The notes: generated from the letters alone by a model not told the origin. Counted from the first letter of the stretch, positions 49,713 through 61,326 are shown. The stretch: 64,000 nt of DNA from Taxillus chinensis (GCA_023512835.1 CM042086.1:19971029-20035028); one strand, 5' to 3'. Made by a program: numbers and translations.

Positions 49713-49982
49713 TAAGATGTCATTTACCATATAAAAATGGAGCGGAAAGAAAGAAAATAAACAGTAATTCACATTTTTAAAACTGCCCCTGATATCTCAC
49801 TATTAATAATTATATTTTACGTAATATTATTTTAAAAAAAATTGATTAAATTATAAAAAATATATTTTCTATCTCTTTTCCATTCCAACCAAACAACTAT
49901 TTTTTTCTATCATTTTTCTTTTTTATACCTTTTCTATATCAAATTCTTCTATCTCGTTTCTGTACTTTACCAAGCAAAAGGG

Positions 49983-50860
49983 TTAGAGATCAATAAACCA
50001 GTAATTTTAAGTATGTGGGCCAAATAACTCTTTTTTTTAATTTCTAAATTAATTTAGCTTATAATAAATTTTAGATCATCTCCAAAACCATTCTGTATTT
50101 TATATGTAAAGAAAATTTTCCTTGTAAAGAATCATTTTTTAAATTTAATTCTGACACTAGTCTTTATATTAGATTTAATTTTATTAAAATAATATATTTT
50201 TATTTTCTTATTTTTTCTTTCTCTTCTTTTTCTACTGCTGCCTTTGCTATTGCCATCATCAGTGTCCTATCACCCTCCCAATCTCACCATCAATCGCTGC
50301 CCTCCTCAATCTTGACATCGATTGCCGCTCTCCTCAATTTTGACATTGATCGCTGCCTGTCTCTCGATCTCCGTCCTCTATCGTGCTCATCCCTCAATCT
50401 CTCCATCGACGACACCGACGAGGTCGACCCGAGTCTCAACCTCATCAAGGGTTGCAACAACGCCCTCCTCTACGAGAAGATGGTGGAGGCCAACAACTTC
50501 ACTCCAACAACATCAAGGCTTGTGCGGAGGTTCGATTGGTGGTAGAGTGGCGATGGCAAAGTGCACTACAACCGGAATGGGTGGCAATTAAAGCTACAAC
50601 CAAGGTTTGAGTTTGGAGGGAAGATAATAAAAATAAAATATAATATAATATAATATAATATAATATTATGTCAATAATGAATAATAATTATTTATCAAAT
50701 TATAAATAAAAAAATAAAATAAAAAAATTATTACAATTTATTTTTAACATTTGACTTTATATAAAGTATTCGTAGCACATTATAAATTATAGATAACATT
50801 TGTAAGAGTTACCGCCCCGCAAATTATAAATGGCTCTCATACCGTTTCTAAACAAATTAA
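49983..50860. other. intergenic with MITE-like block
   Basis: At about 50085-50140 an arm resembles that of the repeat at 1805, followed by a GC-richer core at 50230-50620 that reads as short open frames without recognisable domains. A TAATA microsatellite lies at about 50640-50668. The last three bases (TAA) are the target duplication of the next element. Confidence 0.45.
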
Positions 50861-51673
50861 GAGCATCTCCAATAGTACTAGGTAAATTTTATTAGCTATA
50901 TCTATATTTAACTAATGAAATATTGCTTTAGCTAGGAACATCTCCAGCAGTACATTTTTGCTTAAATTTATTTTACAAATTTGTCCCTTATTTACACCAA
51001 CGCACATCTTTCCCTACCCTAATCTGCAGTCCAAACCCTAGCAGCCGCCCCACCACTGCCGTCATCTTCCTCCACCCCAGATCCGGCAAACCTCATCTTG
51101 CTTGGACGGGATCTGCAGCGGCTTGGACGGCGACAGGCTTGGATGGGGATTGGAGGCATGACGCGCGGGGACGGGATGGAGGCGACGCTGGGGTACGAAG
51201 GGGACGAGGGGTGCCAGGGTGGGGGGAGGCGCGATCGTCGACTACGCTATGAGTTTGCTCTTGGCGGCAGCAGCGGGTGAAAGGCTGGGAGGGCGGCGGC
51301 TGAATCGGAGATGCAGTGCCGTGGACTTCTCGGATCCTTCTGGTTTCGTCATCTTCCTCCACCCCAGATCTGGCAAGCCTCATCTTGCTTGGATGAGATC
51401 TGCAGCGGCTTGGACGGCGACGAGCTTGGATGGGGATTGGAGGCATGACGCGCGGGGGAGAGATGAAGGTGGAGGCAGGCGTGAAGGAGTGAAAGCATCG
51501 AAGGTATTTTAGGTTTTGGCAAACAGTTGGGTGATGTGGCATCTTAAGGTATGATTTTAGGTAAATTTATCTATACCTATTGCTATACCTAATCATATAG
51601 CTTACTTATTGAAGTAACATTTCATATATATTTACCTATTGCTAATGAAATACCTAAGCTATTGGAGATGCTC
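50861..51673. mobile_element. GC-core Harbinger-like MITE with perfect ends
   Basis: Terminal inverted repeats GAGCATCTCCAATAG (50861-50875) and CTATTGGAGATGCTC (51659-51673) are perfect over 15 bases and flanked by TAA at 50858-50860 and 51674-51676. This fits PIF/Harbinger. The arms are AT-rich with subterminal TATACCTA/TAGGTA-type motifs. The core at 51000-51500 is GC-rich and contains a 122-base direct duplication (51061-51183 and 51348-51469). No transposase is encoded. Confidence 0.8.
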
Positions 51674-53108
51674 TAAATGACTCAAATTATATATATCCGA
51701 ATCAGCTCCACCCAAATTCAACCTCAAGCACCACCTTGATCACCCAAAAGTCCAAAACGTTGTTTAATGACAGAATAAAAATGTATGGTAATTAGCAATT
51801 GCAGTAAAAACCAAAAATATATGTGAGAAAAAAATTAATAATCACCGTATAATAGAAGGAATCTTCAAAATAAAAATTGGCCAGCCTGTGGTCGATATAA
51901 AAGCACACAAATTATTAGATTTGGCTGTCAGAATGTAATAGAGGGAAGTCTTATCATAATAATTATAATAACAATAATTCCTTGGTAGGGTTGGAAAACG
52001 CCTTGGCAGTGAAGTCATGGAAAACTCATTTCTTTGGCATTTGGCCAGGCGTGAAAAAAAAAATGTACGAAAAACTGAATTCTTTTTATGAAAACCAAAA
52101 TTGAGAGATTTGATATGAAAAGCTATCAAATTTATAAAATAATTCTTTTATATTTATTACACAAGTTGACACAAGGACAAAAGAAACTTTTTTCGCTCAT
52201 TTTCTACTGAATTTTTTTTCCACCTAGAATTCTTCAACTCTTTTCTACTCCTTACCAATCAAAAGATAAAAGTGAGAATCAACCCAAACGTAGTTTTACA
52301 ATTCGAGGAATTACCTTAACTAGTAAAGACTCTGGGTAACAACTCGAGTCCTCTCCACACCCACTGAATATTCCAATTCTTAATTCTCACCAGAGTCAAG
52401 ACAACTAGTTAGAAAAGTAACATTTAAAATTCCACCACGCCAATTTTTTTGAAGGAAAACGGAAAAATTTTATTAGTAAAGAAAGGAAAGTTTGCAGGGT
52501 CGAGTCTTACTCTAAATACAAAATCATGAAGGAAATACAAGATACGGTACTAATGGTGTTTTCCACTTAATTTTCAAACATTGCGAACGTAAACTAAAGG
52601 CAGAAGTTAGCATATCAAAATAACGATAATAAAAAACCGAATCTCCAGAGTCATTACGATAAGACCACATTCTAGATCCCCATCAGTGTTACAATGACGG
52701 TGGACACCGAAGCTAGCTTCAGAATTAGTAGAAGATGAATGAGTAGGAACCCAAGGCTGGGCCTTGCCTGAAAAAGAGAATGAAGATTTTGGGCTGTAGG
52801 CATGAACGAGCTTTTTGATGGTTGTACTAAATAGCAAAGCTTACCATCAACCGTAATAGAAAAAGGTATGAGAAGTGTACATGAATGGATTTGGGCTAAG
52901 GGTTTTCCAAAGTTATCGCAAGTAATGAATTACAAGTGAATCATCCGCAACTCAAACCCGTCAACACGAAACACTAACTCTAGTATTACGCAAAATTTAT
53001 CTATCTATATGTATATTAAAATTTCAATGCATAAATTTATCTAAAATAACAAGATACATATAGGAAAAAGCTAGCTTCGACGGTCACAGGAACATAACTT
53101 CAGAATCC
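51674..53108. other. intergenic and bZIP 3' region
   Basis: No gene. A partial third copy of the CTTTGCTTGG MITE arm is visible on the minus strand near 52200-52265 (TTCTACTCCTTACCAATCAAAAG in part). A weak SINE-like pair of boxes lies at about 52310-52351. The final few hundred bases are the probable 3' UTR of the minus-strand bZIP gene. Confidence 0.4.
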
Positions 53109-55966
53109 TCAGTTAGCGACCAGATGAGGGCCAGATCCAATGATGGGTAGCATGCATGAGTAGGTCACATATTTCACACTGTCCAATAGCACAACAACAA
53201 AAATCCGGGAGAGGGAATTCGGTCTTATGACGCGATCACACTCGCTGTCACTGCCTTCTCTGGGGTCTAAAAGGACGGAGACAACCAGCGAGGAATGAGA
53301 TTGATTACCTTTGAGGCTTCCATCTGGTGGATTTATTTCTTCATGCTCTTTTGTGATGTTCAGACTGGATCCAGGAAATGGAATTGGAAGACTTCGAAGA
53401 GCCCTTCTATTCCTCACCCTCTTCAGTTCGGGGGCATTCGGTCGGTGTTCGGAAGTAATGTTGGGAACTGAGGAAACAGGAATTATGCCTTCTGGTTCTG
53501 GAGCAGAAGCTGGAGAGATGTCAAACTGGAACACTTCCGTGCACATACCAGAGCTCAACATTGGCCCTGAAGCGGAGAAACACAAAGTACTTATGTAGTG
53601 AAATATAAGAAAAGATCCAACCTCGGACTGATTTTTTTTACTTAATAAATCAAAGAATTAAAATAACTAATTTCATAAGGGTACATTAAGTACATAAACC
53701 GCCACAATATCAAAAGATCGTGCATTACAAGAAAATAAGATAGCCACTGATGTTCAAATTTGCACCAATACCAGAGGCCGAACCTATACCGGAATTACAC
53801 ATTGGCATTTCATACGAAAACTAGAAAAAAATAAGTGCCCAGTAATTTGCGTCTCTTTCTTATAAATACATGCTCAGAACAAGCATGTACTTGTGTTGTG
53901 CTAGCTAACTACAATCGAGCACAATGATTATTTTGATCCATGGATTAAGATCAGAATCACTGAATGTATCATTACCCGAAATGACTTGCATTACACTCTG
54001 ATGAATTGCATGATTCCTTTTCTTAGACATAGATTAATGATTCGTGGAATATTTTCAAATGTGTTTGAATGTAGATATCAAGATACACATGGGCATACAA
54101 TCATCAGCATAAATTCTATACATATCGGATAACATGTAAGCCACATGAAGTCACTCGAGCGGGATAACAAAAACAATTCTTTAAATTATAAGTATCACAC
54201 TAAAATTTGTCATACACAGCTTTTCTTTGAAGCCTAAAAATGGGGTAGGGTAATAGGGTAACATGTACACGGAATAAGTGGATATACAACGGAAACTTGA
54301 AAGTGACAGCATTACCTGCAAGGCCTTCAAGAAACCACTCTTGCAGTTTACCATCAGTGGCAGATGACCTAGTCTTAGACCTGAGACTATCTCCAGATCC
54401 AGATGGGAGAGCCTTTTTTTGTTCGGATGGATTATTGTAGACGTGATGCCTACCATTATTACTTCTACCATCATAAAAGGGAAGTGCACCAGGCACTTTC
54501 CCAGGGATAGCCAGGCCAGTCTCCTTATTATTAGCATTATTAAATGTTATGGATTTATCACTAGCCAATACAGAATGAATAATCAAGTTGCCATCAATCT
54601 TCACAAGCCTGTCATTCCTTGGTACATACAAAGAGGCAACTAGAGGCTCACTAACATTGTCCGTATGGCCATTTAAATGATCATTAACTGTCAAAACCTT
54701 CCCTCGGTGCTGATCATAAATTTTTTTGCCAGTACCAAAAGCTTTGTCTCGGGCGACTCCGAACCTAACGCTTACCATAGGAACCAGTCCTCCAAAGAGC
54801 AACATAAAAAACAACAGACCAAGTAAACTCACACTCGCAGCCTTCTTGGTTTTACCACCCTTCTTGTTGTCGGACCTCTTCGACTTGGATGCTGATACTA
54901 ATTGCTGGGTTTTCAATCTTGGAATCGGAACCAAAGGCACGGGAGCCCCTTGGGGTTTTGCGGCATAGGGTGCATACGGTACCCATGGATAAGCCATGGG
55001 AGGATGTGGGAACATGCCAACAGGAGGTTGTGGGCACATGCCACCGCCACCCAATTGTTGCCTCAAAGTAACGTTTTCAGCCATGATGTAAGAAATCCTA
55101 TTGTTCAAATCTTGAATCGTGGAGTGCATTGACCTCACCTTATCCTCGAGCTCTTCCACATAAATCTTCTTCCTCTGTCGCGACAGCTGTGCGCTCTCCC
55201 GATTCCTCATCAGCTTTGCATTCCTCTTATCTTCTGCCACGTCCTGAGGTGGATTCGGAGAGTCCGTTATTGTCTCCATGCGAGATTTCCTAATCATCAA
55301 TTCTACATCTCCTTCTTCACGCTCTTTCTTTCTTTTTAACACCGAACTCTTCACTGTCTCCTTAGATTTAACTATTGGACTGACATCGACACACGACGAT
55401 TTCGCTGCTAAATCAGGTGACGAAGGCACAGAACCTGAACTATGAGCTTCCGAAACACCCGACCCACAGTTCCCTGATCCCTGAGACGACTCAGGTCCAT
55501 GAATTCCACGATCGCAGCAACCGGAATCGGGAGATTGAGAATTCAAAACCCTAGAACCATCCCGGCTATGATTCTGATCCCCACAAAAAGAATCCGAAGG
55601 CCTAACGACACCGCAGCCATGAACCCCCAATTCCTGTAACGATCCGCTCCCCAATTCGGAGCATTGGGTCTCCGGCGACTCGGACGTCAAAACCCTAACC
55701 TCTTCCAACTCGAAGCTCTGGTGATTCGTATCCGAGTCATGACGATCGAAGGTGAAGTTTTCGGGATCGGAGGGGAGGTAGAGATCGATGTCGTCGAAGT
55801 TGAGATCGATGTCGTCGAAGTTGGTGGCGTCACCGTCAAAGCCGAGGCCGAAGTCCGCCGGCAGAGGGAGATCGTCGGGGAAGGGATCAGAATCGAAGAG
55901 TGGGAGGGGGTGAGGTCCCGAGTCGTAAGAGTATGCATGCGAAACGTCAGAACCAGGGTCTGCCAT
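53109..55966 (-). CDS. ER membrane-tethered bZIP transcription factor, bZIP17/28-like
   Basis: Two exons on the minus strand, 55966-54316 and 53566-53109, join (donor CAG/GTAAT, acceptor CTTCAG) to 702 residues; Arabidopsis bZIP28 and bZIP17 are 675 and 721. The N-terminal half is an acidic activation region with repeated DDIDL motifs (residues 50-62). The bZIP lies at about 245-305: basic region NRESAQLSR with Asn255 and Arg263, then a leucine zipper. A single transmembrane helix follows at about 377-399 ([20 protein letters not shown]), after a Lys-rich stretch, and the remaining about 300 residues would be in the ER lumen. Known family members travel to the Golgi under ER stress, are cut by S1P/S2P, and activate chaperone genes. 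The usual RRIL S1P site near 20-60 residues past the membrane is not obvious; RGKVL (421-425) and RRAL (about 604-607) are candidates. Confidence 0.92.
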
Positions 55967-55984
55967 TGTTAGGGTTTGGAGGTG

Positions 55985-56015
<31 letters not shown>

Positions 56016-56300
56016 GCGCTTCGTTGAAGAAGACGAAGACGATTGTTAGGGTTTGGTATCGACGACTTCGCTTCGCCGCCCGTCCCAAGCGAAAGACCGG
56101 ACTGACCGGTGGCCGGTGGGGTCTCTCACGTGGGCGTGCAACGCGTTTTGGTCACGCTAGGGAAGAGTACCGGTTGTCGATGGCGCGTGGTAGCGCGTGT
56201 ATATTAAAGCGGGCTTGTAGTTTATCAGTATATATCCCCAGCCCCGGATGGAAACTTCGGTTGTTTGTATCTGTTGAATTTTAAAATACGTTTCTAAGAA
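55967..56300 (-). promoter_or_regulatory. 5' leader and promoter of the bZIP gene
   Basis: A GA microsatellite (about 13 units; CT on the gene strand) lies at about 55990-56015, in the probable 5' UTR, 25 bases upstream of the start codon. The next 270 bases are GC-rich compared with the AT-rich sequence beyond 56280. A TTAGGGTT on the plus strand just before the start, at 55969-55976, is an AACCCTAA telo-box-like motif on the gene strand. No further element is assigned. Confidence 0.5.
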
Positions 56301-58812
56301 TTGTTTTTTAAAACAAACAAATACTCATGCATTTTGTTTATTGGCATAACCCTCAAAATGCTTTTAAATTTTTTGTCCGTTCAATTAAAATTTATGTTAG
56401 TTACAAAATATTTTTTAAATTTCAATTCAACCCATTATCTCCAAAATTTTAGTTGATTCTAAGATATTGTTTAAATATCATGTTAATTTCAAAAGAATTC
56501 TAAAGTTTTCGTCAAATCTAACATTTTAAAAAAAAATTGCCAAACTCAATATATGTTTTAAACTTATGTAAGTCCTGAGATAACTTTTATATTGTAGTTA
56601 ACCCCAATATATTTGATATTCTTTTTATACACAATATGTCATTTAAATTTGATGTAAAACTTATTATCCCTTCATTTATGACCAATTCCTTTTAAAAAAA
56701 ATTTCAAACCCAAGTTGCTTTTTCAATTACATATTAAGTTTAAAATGCATTTTAATTTCATATGGGACCTAATATGTCTTTATTTTTAGTAGGTATAATA
56801 TGTACTTTAACATTCGATTAGATTTAATGCACCTTCTAAATTTATATCAAGTCCAATATTTTTTTTAAAGTTCCTAGTAAGACTTTATAGAGGACGGTTA
56901 TCCTTGTTAGCAATATGAGAAAGTTGTTTGTGTGCCAACATGTATTGCAGGAATTGTCAATATATGTAGAACATTATGTTCTAGACACAATTGAATCCAT
57001 AAAATGATATAGAGGGATGGAATCACCTATTAGGAATTGTTTTGATGGATTAAATGATTAAAAATTAATAAGAACAGCTTCCCACCTCTCTCTCCTTCTT
57101 CCTCCTAAGTAAGAATGATACAAACGACATCTCTCCTCCTCTAAAGCGCTTGATGATATATTATTATTATTATTATTATTATTATTTTGATTATTTATTA
57201 TTAACTCCAAAAATCCAATAAATCTACAAAATAATCTCTTAGGGTCCTATACTTCAAATTATGCATGCTTGTATCGTTGGCCACATCAATATCCAAATAT
57301 TTTCATTCTCAAGGCTATCTCATAATATGATTCTAAACATATAGGTCTTTATATCCTTCTTACCTTATGATTTTTCATCCTTGAAAATTCAACCAACTTA
57401 TATATAATAACCATATACGACAACCATAAAAGGATATCATAAACCATCTTGAATATTTAACATAGCCACTACATTAGATAAACATAACCACCTTAACTAA
57501 CATGACACCCTACAATATAATACCCCATAACATAACCACATATTATTAGAAGATTGTTGTTAATTTTTATTATATAATTATGGAGTTACAACCAGGCAAA
57601 CAGTGGAGTTGTAATTATTGTCGACATCAATCAAGCATTGACACAACAACTAAGAAATAATGTAAGGAGTATGCATATAATATACTCTCAAATAACATCG
57701 TAAGATGATCCAAGTGGAGTGAACTTGTAAAAAGAGTTTGACAATATATATAGTCTGATTACTTTAGTTTGAGCTCTACATGGAAAGCTACATTTTGCAA
57801 TCCTTTAATAATATAAACATCAAATAGGAAGAGTCTATATTAAGTTACTTTGAGACAAGACGAGTTCGAGATAGAAGGTATATCTCAAAGTAAAACTTAG
57901 TCATGAGGAACTTAAGACAATGTAGTTTGGTTTGAGATAAAGAAATATTAGAAAGACTAAATGATGACGTCTCATAATACTAGAAACCTTCATCAGACGC
58001 TTATCTCACTAAATAATCAAGTTGGATGACATCGTATTGCATTGCTAAAAGAATCCATTAAAAGCTTGATGTTAAAGTCGGTAAAAACCCTCATGGGAAA
58101 GCAAAGTGAAAATCTCATAATGAGGTCACAAACTTCATAGTGACGACAAAAAGCTCATGGAGGTACCAAGAAGCTTTCTAATGACATGAAAAAGCTTATA
58201 AAAATAGCAAGAACCTTATCTTTCTAATGTCATTATAAGTTTTGATTATGATGTGTTCAACATCAATTATGATGTAACTAGAAGTTTGTGAATGTAAATG
58301 ATCGTGTTTTGGGTTGTCACACCTTGTATTTCTAACCCTAGGAAACCAGTTAATAAATCCTTAAACCTTCACCTAAAAAGATGACCATTAAGCTGTTGTT
58401 TAGTAAAACAATATGATGTCATAATGTTTTCTGAATAAATTTGTAATGATTGTGATGTCATTAACACTATTTATTACATTATCATCGTATCTTATAGTAC
58501 CATTGCTATTAGTGTTACTTATTACATCATCAACAATGTTTATTATGTCATTAGTATGTCTTATAATACCACTGCTTTTAGCATTAATTACTTGTTACGA
58601 CATTAGCAATGCTTGTTACATTATTCACATTGCTTATGACATCATTTAATGATAAAACATTGTCGCTCTACTTAACTTGCTTTGATTGACAATGCTTACA
58701 TTATAAACAATGATGCTTATGTCATAAATAGATCTTATGATGTCATCATTTAATGGAATGATATTGTCCTTTTTTAATTTTTTATCACTACCTTCAAGTT
58801 ACATCATAAGCG
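56301..58812. other. AT-rich gene-free interval
   Basis: No gene. An ATT microsatellite lies at about 57159-57187. From about 58440 to 58760 there are recurring TTATGATGTCATCATTTA and GTTACATTAT/GCTTATGTCAT motifs that grade into the duplication listed next. Confidence 0.5.
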
Positions 58813-59275
58813 ATGCTGCTTACGTCATAAGAAGACCTTATAATGTCATCATTTAGTAGCCCAGTGTCATTTTAAATGATTCAGTCCTTTAACTCCTTTA
58901 TCTTGAACCATTGTCAAACTCTCTTTCAGCTACTAGCTTATACTTCAATATATCAACCTTCATCTCAAACAGAACTCTTATGACTCGAGTTTCGTTTGAC
59001 TAAATTTACTTCGAGATTTATATATTTCATCTCAAACCAAACTTCTCCTTACTCAAGTTCCTTCATATTACTTTGAGATATAAATTCTTTTTTTTAACTG
59101 AACTAAACAAGCTTGCTGCTTACATTATAAGAAAATCTTATGATATCACCGTTTAGTAACACATTGTCATTTTAAGTTATTTGGTCTTTTAGCTTATTTG
59201 TCTTAAACCATCATTAAACTCTCTATCAGTTTCCAACTTATACTTCAATATATTAACCCTTATCTTGAATTGAAC
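58813..59275. repeat. direct duplication, 300-base period
   Basis: The block starting TGCTGCTTACGTCATAAGAA at about 58815 recurs, diverged, as TGCTGCTTACATTATAAGAA at about 59115. Each copy runs about 160 bases, ending in TTATACTTCAATATAT, CAACCTTCATCTC or its variant. The 140 bases between the copies are not shared. Confidence 0.7.
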
Positions 59276-59449
59276 TTATTTATCTTCTAAAATGTTTTGT
59301 TTTGTTTCCAAAAATCAAAAACCTTATTTTCAAACTCTTGTCATAAAGTGTCTAATGGTTATGAGAGATTTTGTTGGAAGATCTAAGGGTATTATTTGAA
59401 AAACTAGAAAATTAGAAATCAAAAACCAAGTTTTCCTAGAAATATCCTA

Positions 59450-59823
59450 TGTCACGCCCGAACAATGGGGGGGGGGGGGGGCCCCCCCCCAGGGGGGCCG
59501 CGGGCCCCGGGGGGGAGAAAAAAAACCCGAAGCATAGGCTGGTGCGGACGGGTTAGGCCTAGCTACCCGATTCGCCACCCCCCCCCCCCCTTATGACCGT
59601 GATCGGTACGCCGCTAGTCTCGGACTTGACGTTGAAGGGGGCCTCCCACCAAATGCCCCCCCCCACCCCGTCGGCCCCCCCCCCCCGAGCCGGAGCCGTC
59701 CCCTCTCCGATGAGCCCAAGGCGGGCGAAACCGGTCTACGTGTGCCCCGATCGGGTATGGCTTACTCGGCGCTCCACCGGGGTGACCGAGTGCCGCATGG
59801 GTGAAAACCCCGACCCCGTGACA
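59450..59823 (+). repeat. LTR 1 of the TRIM-like array
   Basis: Starts TGTCACGCCCGAAC and ends CGACCCCGTGACA. Very GC-rich, with suspicious homopolymer blocks at about 59466-59515 and 59579-59590. Its 3' third (CCCGATCGG.TATGGCTTACTCGGCGCTCC) matches LTR 2, not LTR 3. Confidence 0.75.
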
Positions 59824-60112
59824 AAGTGGTATCCGCGGTTGCGGCCCGTATCCACATGCTCGCCGAAGTACTCTCGCGAGAGATATCGTGGTCCCTAATC
59901 CCAAGTTGGGAGGGGCCCCAACCGGAGGGGTCGACCAAGAGGAGGCCTCGCACGCATCGCGTCCACCAACGTCGGCCGCCGAGCCATGGTGGAGTTCCAA
60001 GGATGGGACGGGGTAGCGGCCGCGGTCGAGAGGAGCGCGTCGCCAACGATCTTGTCCGTTCCTCCAAACTCGCCGCCGCCGCGAAGCCCCGCCGAAATCA
60101 AGTGGGGGAGGA

Positions 60113-60441
60113 TGTCACGCCCCCGAACGGCAGGTGGCGGGCGTCTCCCTGTGCGCAGGGGGCGCGGGGCCCCCCCCTAGGCCGGTCGGGTTAGGCCCAA
60201 CGGCGTCCGTGCGGGAGATCACCCCTCCGGAGCCTTCGGGTGCCGACCCGGTTACAAGCGGGAGGACGCCCCTAGTCCGTTACGTTGAGGGGGCTGCACC
60301 CCCACACAACCCGGCCCCCCCGTTCCCCAATGAGCCCAAGGCAGGCGAAGCCCGCTACGTGTGCCCCGATCGGTATGGCTTACTCGGCGCTCCACCGGGG
60401 TGACCGAGTGCCCGCACGGTGAAAACCCCGACCCCGTGACA
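60113..60441 (+). repeat. LTR 2 of the TRIM-like array
   Basis: Starts TGTCACGCCCCCGAACGGC and ends ACCCCGACCCCGTGACA. Shares TATGGCTTACTCGGCGCTCC and GGGGTGACCGAGTGCC with LTR 1. Confidence 0.78.
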
Positions 60442-60644
60442 AAGTGGTATCGAGCCGAACCGGCCCGTATCCCGAAGACTCACCGAGCACTCTCGCGAGT
60501 AGCGTCGATCCCGAGGTGAGTCGACCGATAGTGTCTTGCACGCCTTGCGTCCCTAGAGTTGGAGTATCCTAGAGTGTGATACGAGTTGGGCAAGGGAGTA
60601 CGAAGGAGCGCGTCGGAGTGATCTTGGAAGCCTCCTATCCTTTG

Positions 60645-60777
60645 GACATTGGGCGAGTGGGGCGAGCATCTTGGTAAAGGTGTTGCCTGCGGGGGCGATG
60701 TCAAGCGTTGACATTGGGCGAGTGGGAGGGCATCGAGGTAACGATGCCATCGCGCGGGCGATGTCGACAAGCGCAAC
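60645..60777. repeat. 65-base direct repeat inside the second internal domain
   Basis: A unit starting GACATTGGGCGAGTGGG at 60645 recurs at 60710, with shared GGGCGATGTC..CAAGCG near each end. The copies are diverged, with several substitutions. Confidence 0.7.
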
Positions 60778-60808
60778 GAGGACGTTGCGAGGATTGGGTG
60801 GAGGAGAA

Positions 60809-61214
60809 TGTCACGACCCGAACGGCTGGCGGGACGTTTTTAGTGGCACGATTCGGGAATGGATTCGTGCTACGTAAAGGAGAGGGGTTGGTTAAGCGTA
60901 GATGGTGCGCGCGGGAAGGTTCCGGGCGGTTCGTGGAGGAGAACGGATGGAATCCCTTCGGAGTTCGGACGTGCCGACCCGGTTGAATGCGGGGACCCCG
61001 CCGCTAGTCGAGGACTTGACGTTGAAGAAGGGATTTGGCCCCATCCTTACACCTTACACAACGGTCGGGAACCTGGAGCCGTTCTCCGATGAGCCCAGGT
61101 GGCGGGCGAAACCAGTCTACGTGCGCTTCAACCCTCAAAGGCTAAACTAGCGGACCGTGGATGAGAAGCTAAGTGCCCCAATGGGTCGAGAGGCCGGAAA
61201 CCCGACCCCGTGAC
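60809..61214 (+). repeat. LTR 3 of the TRIM-like array
   Basis: Starts TGTCACGACCCGAACGGC and ends CCCGACCCCGTGAC, with the expected last A replaced by C. It matches the solo LTR at 6890-7302 nearly throughout, rather than LTRs 1 and 2. Confidence 0.8.
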
Positions 61215-61326
61215 CCACGCCAATTTTATTAGTTATGAAGCATTGTCTTATGAGGTGGGATGACTCATTTCCCGGCCTTTCTTAGGAACTTTTAGAGATT
61301 GTTGTCTATCGTTCTATGAAAACTAA

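Larger units (their letters stand above)
48832..49982. mobile_element. older MITE split by a nested Harbinger-like insertion
   Basis: The left end CTTTGCTTGGTTGCC at 48832 and the right end CTTTACCAAGCAAAAGGG at about 49965-49982 are inverted repeats and match the MITE at 46589. The arms are AT-rich (AATAGTTGTTTGGTTGGAAT on the minus strand of the right arm). Removing the 48942-49712 insertion and one TAA leaves about 380 bases, a normal MITE size. Confidence 0.55.
59450..61214 (+). mobile_element. tandem TRIM-like LTR element: LTR-int-LTR-int-LTR
   Basis: Three LTRs are joined by two very short non-coding internal domains (59824-60112, 289 bases; 60442-60808, 367 bases). Each internal domain starts with AAG and a primer-binding site related to the initiator-Met tRNA complement: TGGTATCCGCGG at 59827 and TGGTATCGAGCC at 60445 (canonical TGGTATCAGAGCC). 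Each ends in a polypurine tract abutting the next LTR: GGGGGAGGA at 60104-60112 and GGGTGGAGGAGAA at 60796-60808. There is no gag or pol. This is the layout of terminal-repeat retrotransposons in miniature, which are known to form such shared-LTR arrays. No target duplication was found outside the array (TCCTA on the left, CACGC on the right). Confidence 0.8.

Noticed and set aside
46583..49985. One 3.4-kb transposon bounded by about 250-base inverted repeats
   Set aside because: The arms are better explained as two separate copies of a MITE in opposite orientation, since 48832 supplies a nearer left end for the right-hand copy.
51093..51542. 149-codon minus-strand frame
   Set aside because: It sits in the duplicated GC core of the 50861 element, has no recognisable domain, and is explained by composition.
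55664..55972. 102-codon plus-strand frame rich in Val/Glu/Ile
   Set aside because: Antisense shadow of the acidic DDIDL repeats in the bZIP first exon.
59593..61150. Many 60-130 codon frames in the GC-rich block
   Set aside because: They fall in LTRs and short internal domains of the TRIM-like array; no gag or pol motifs appear in any frame.
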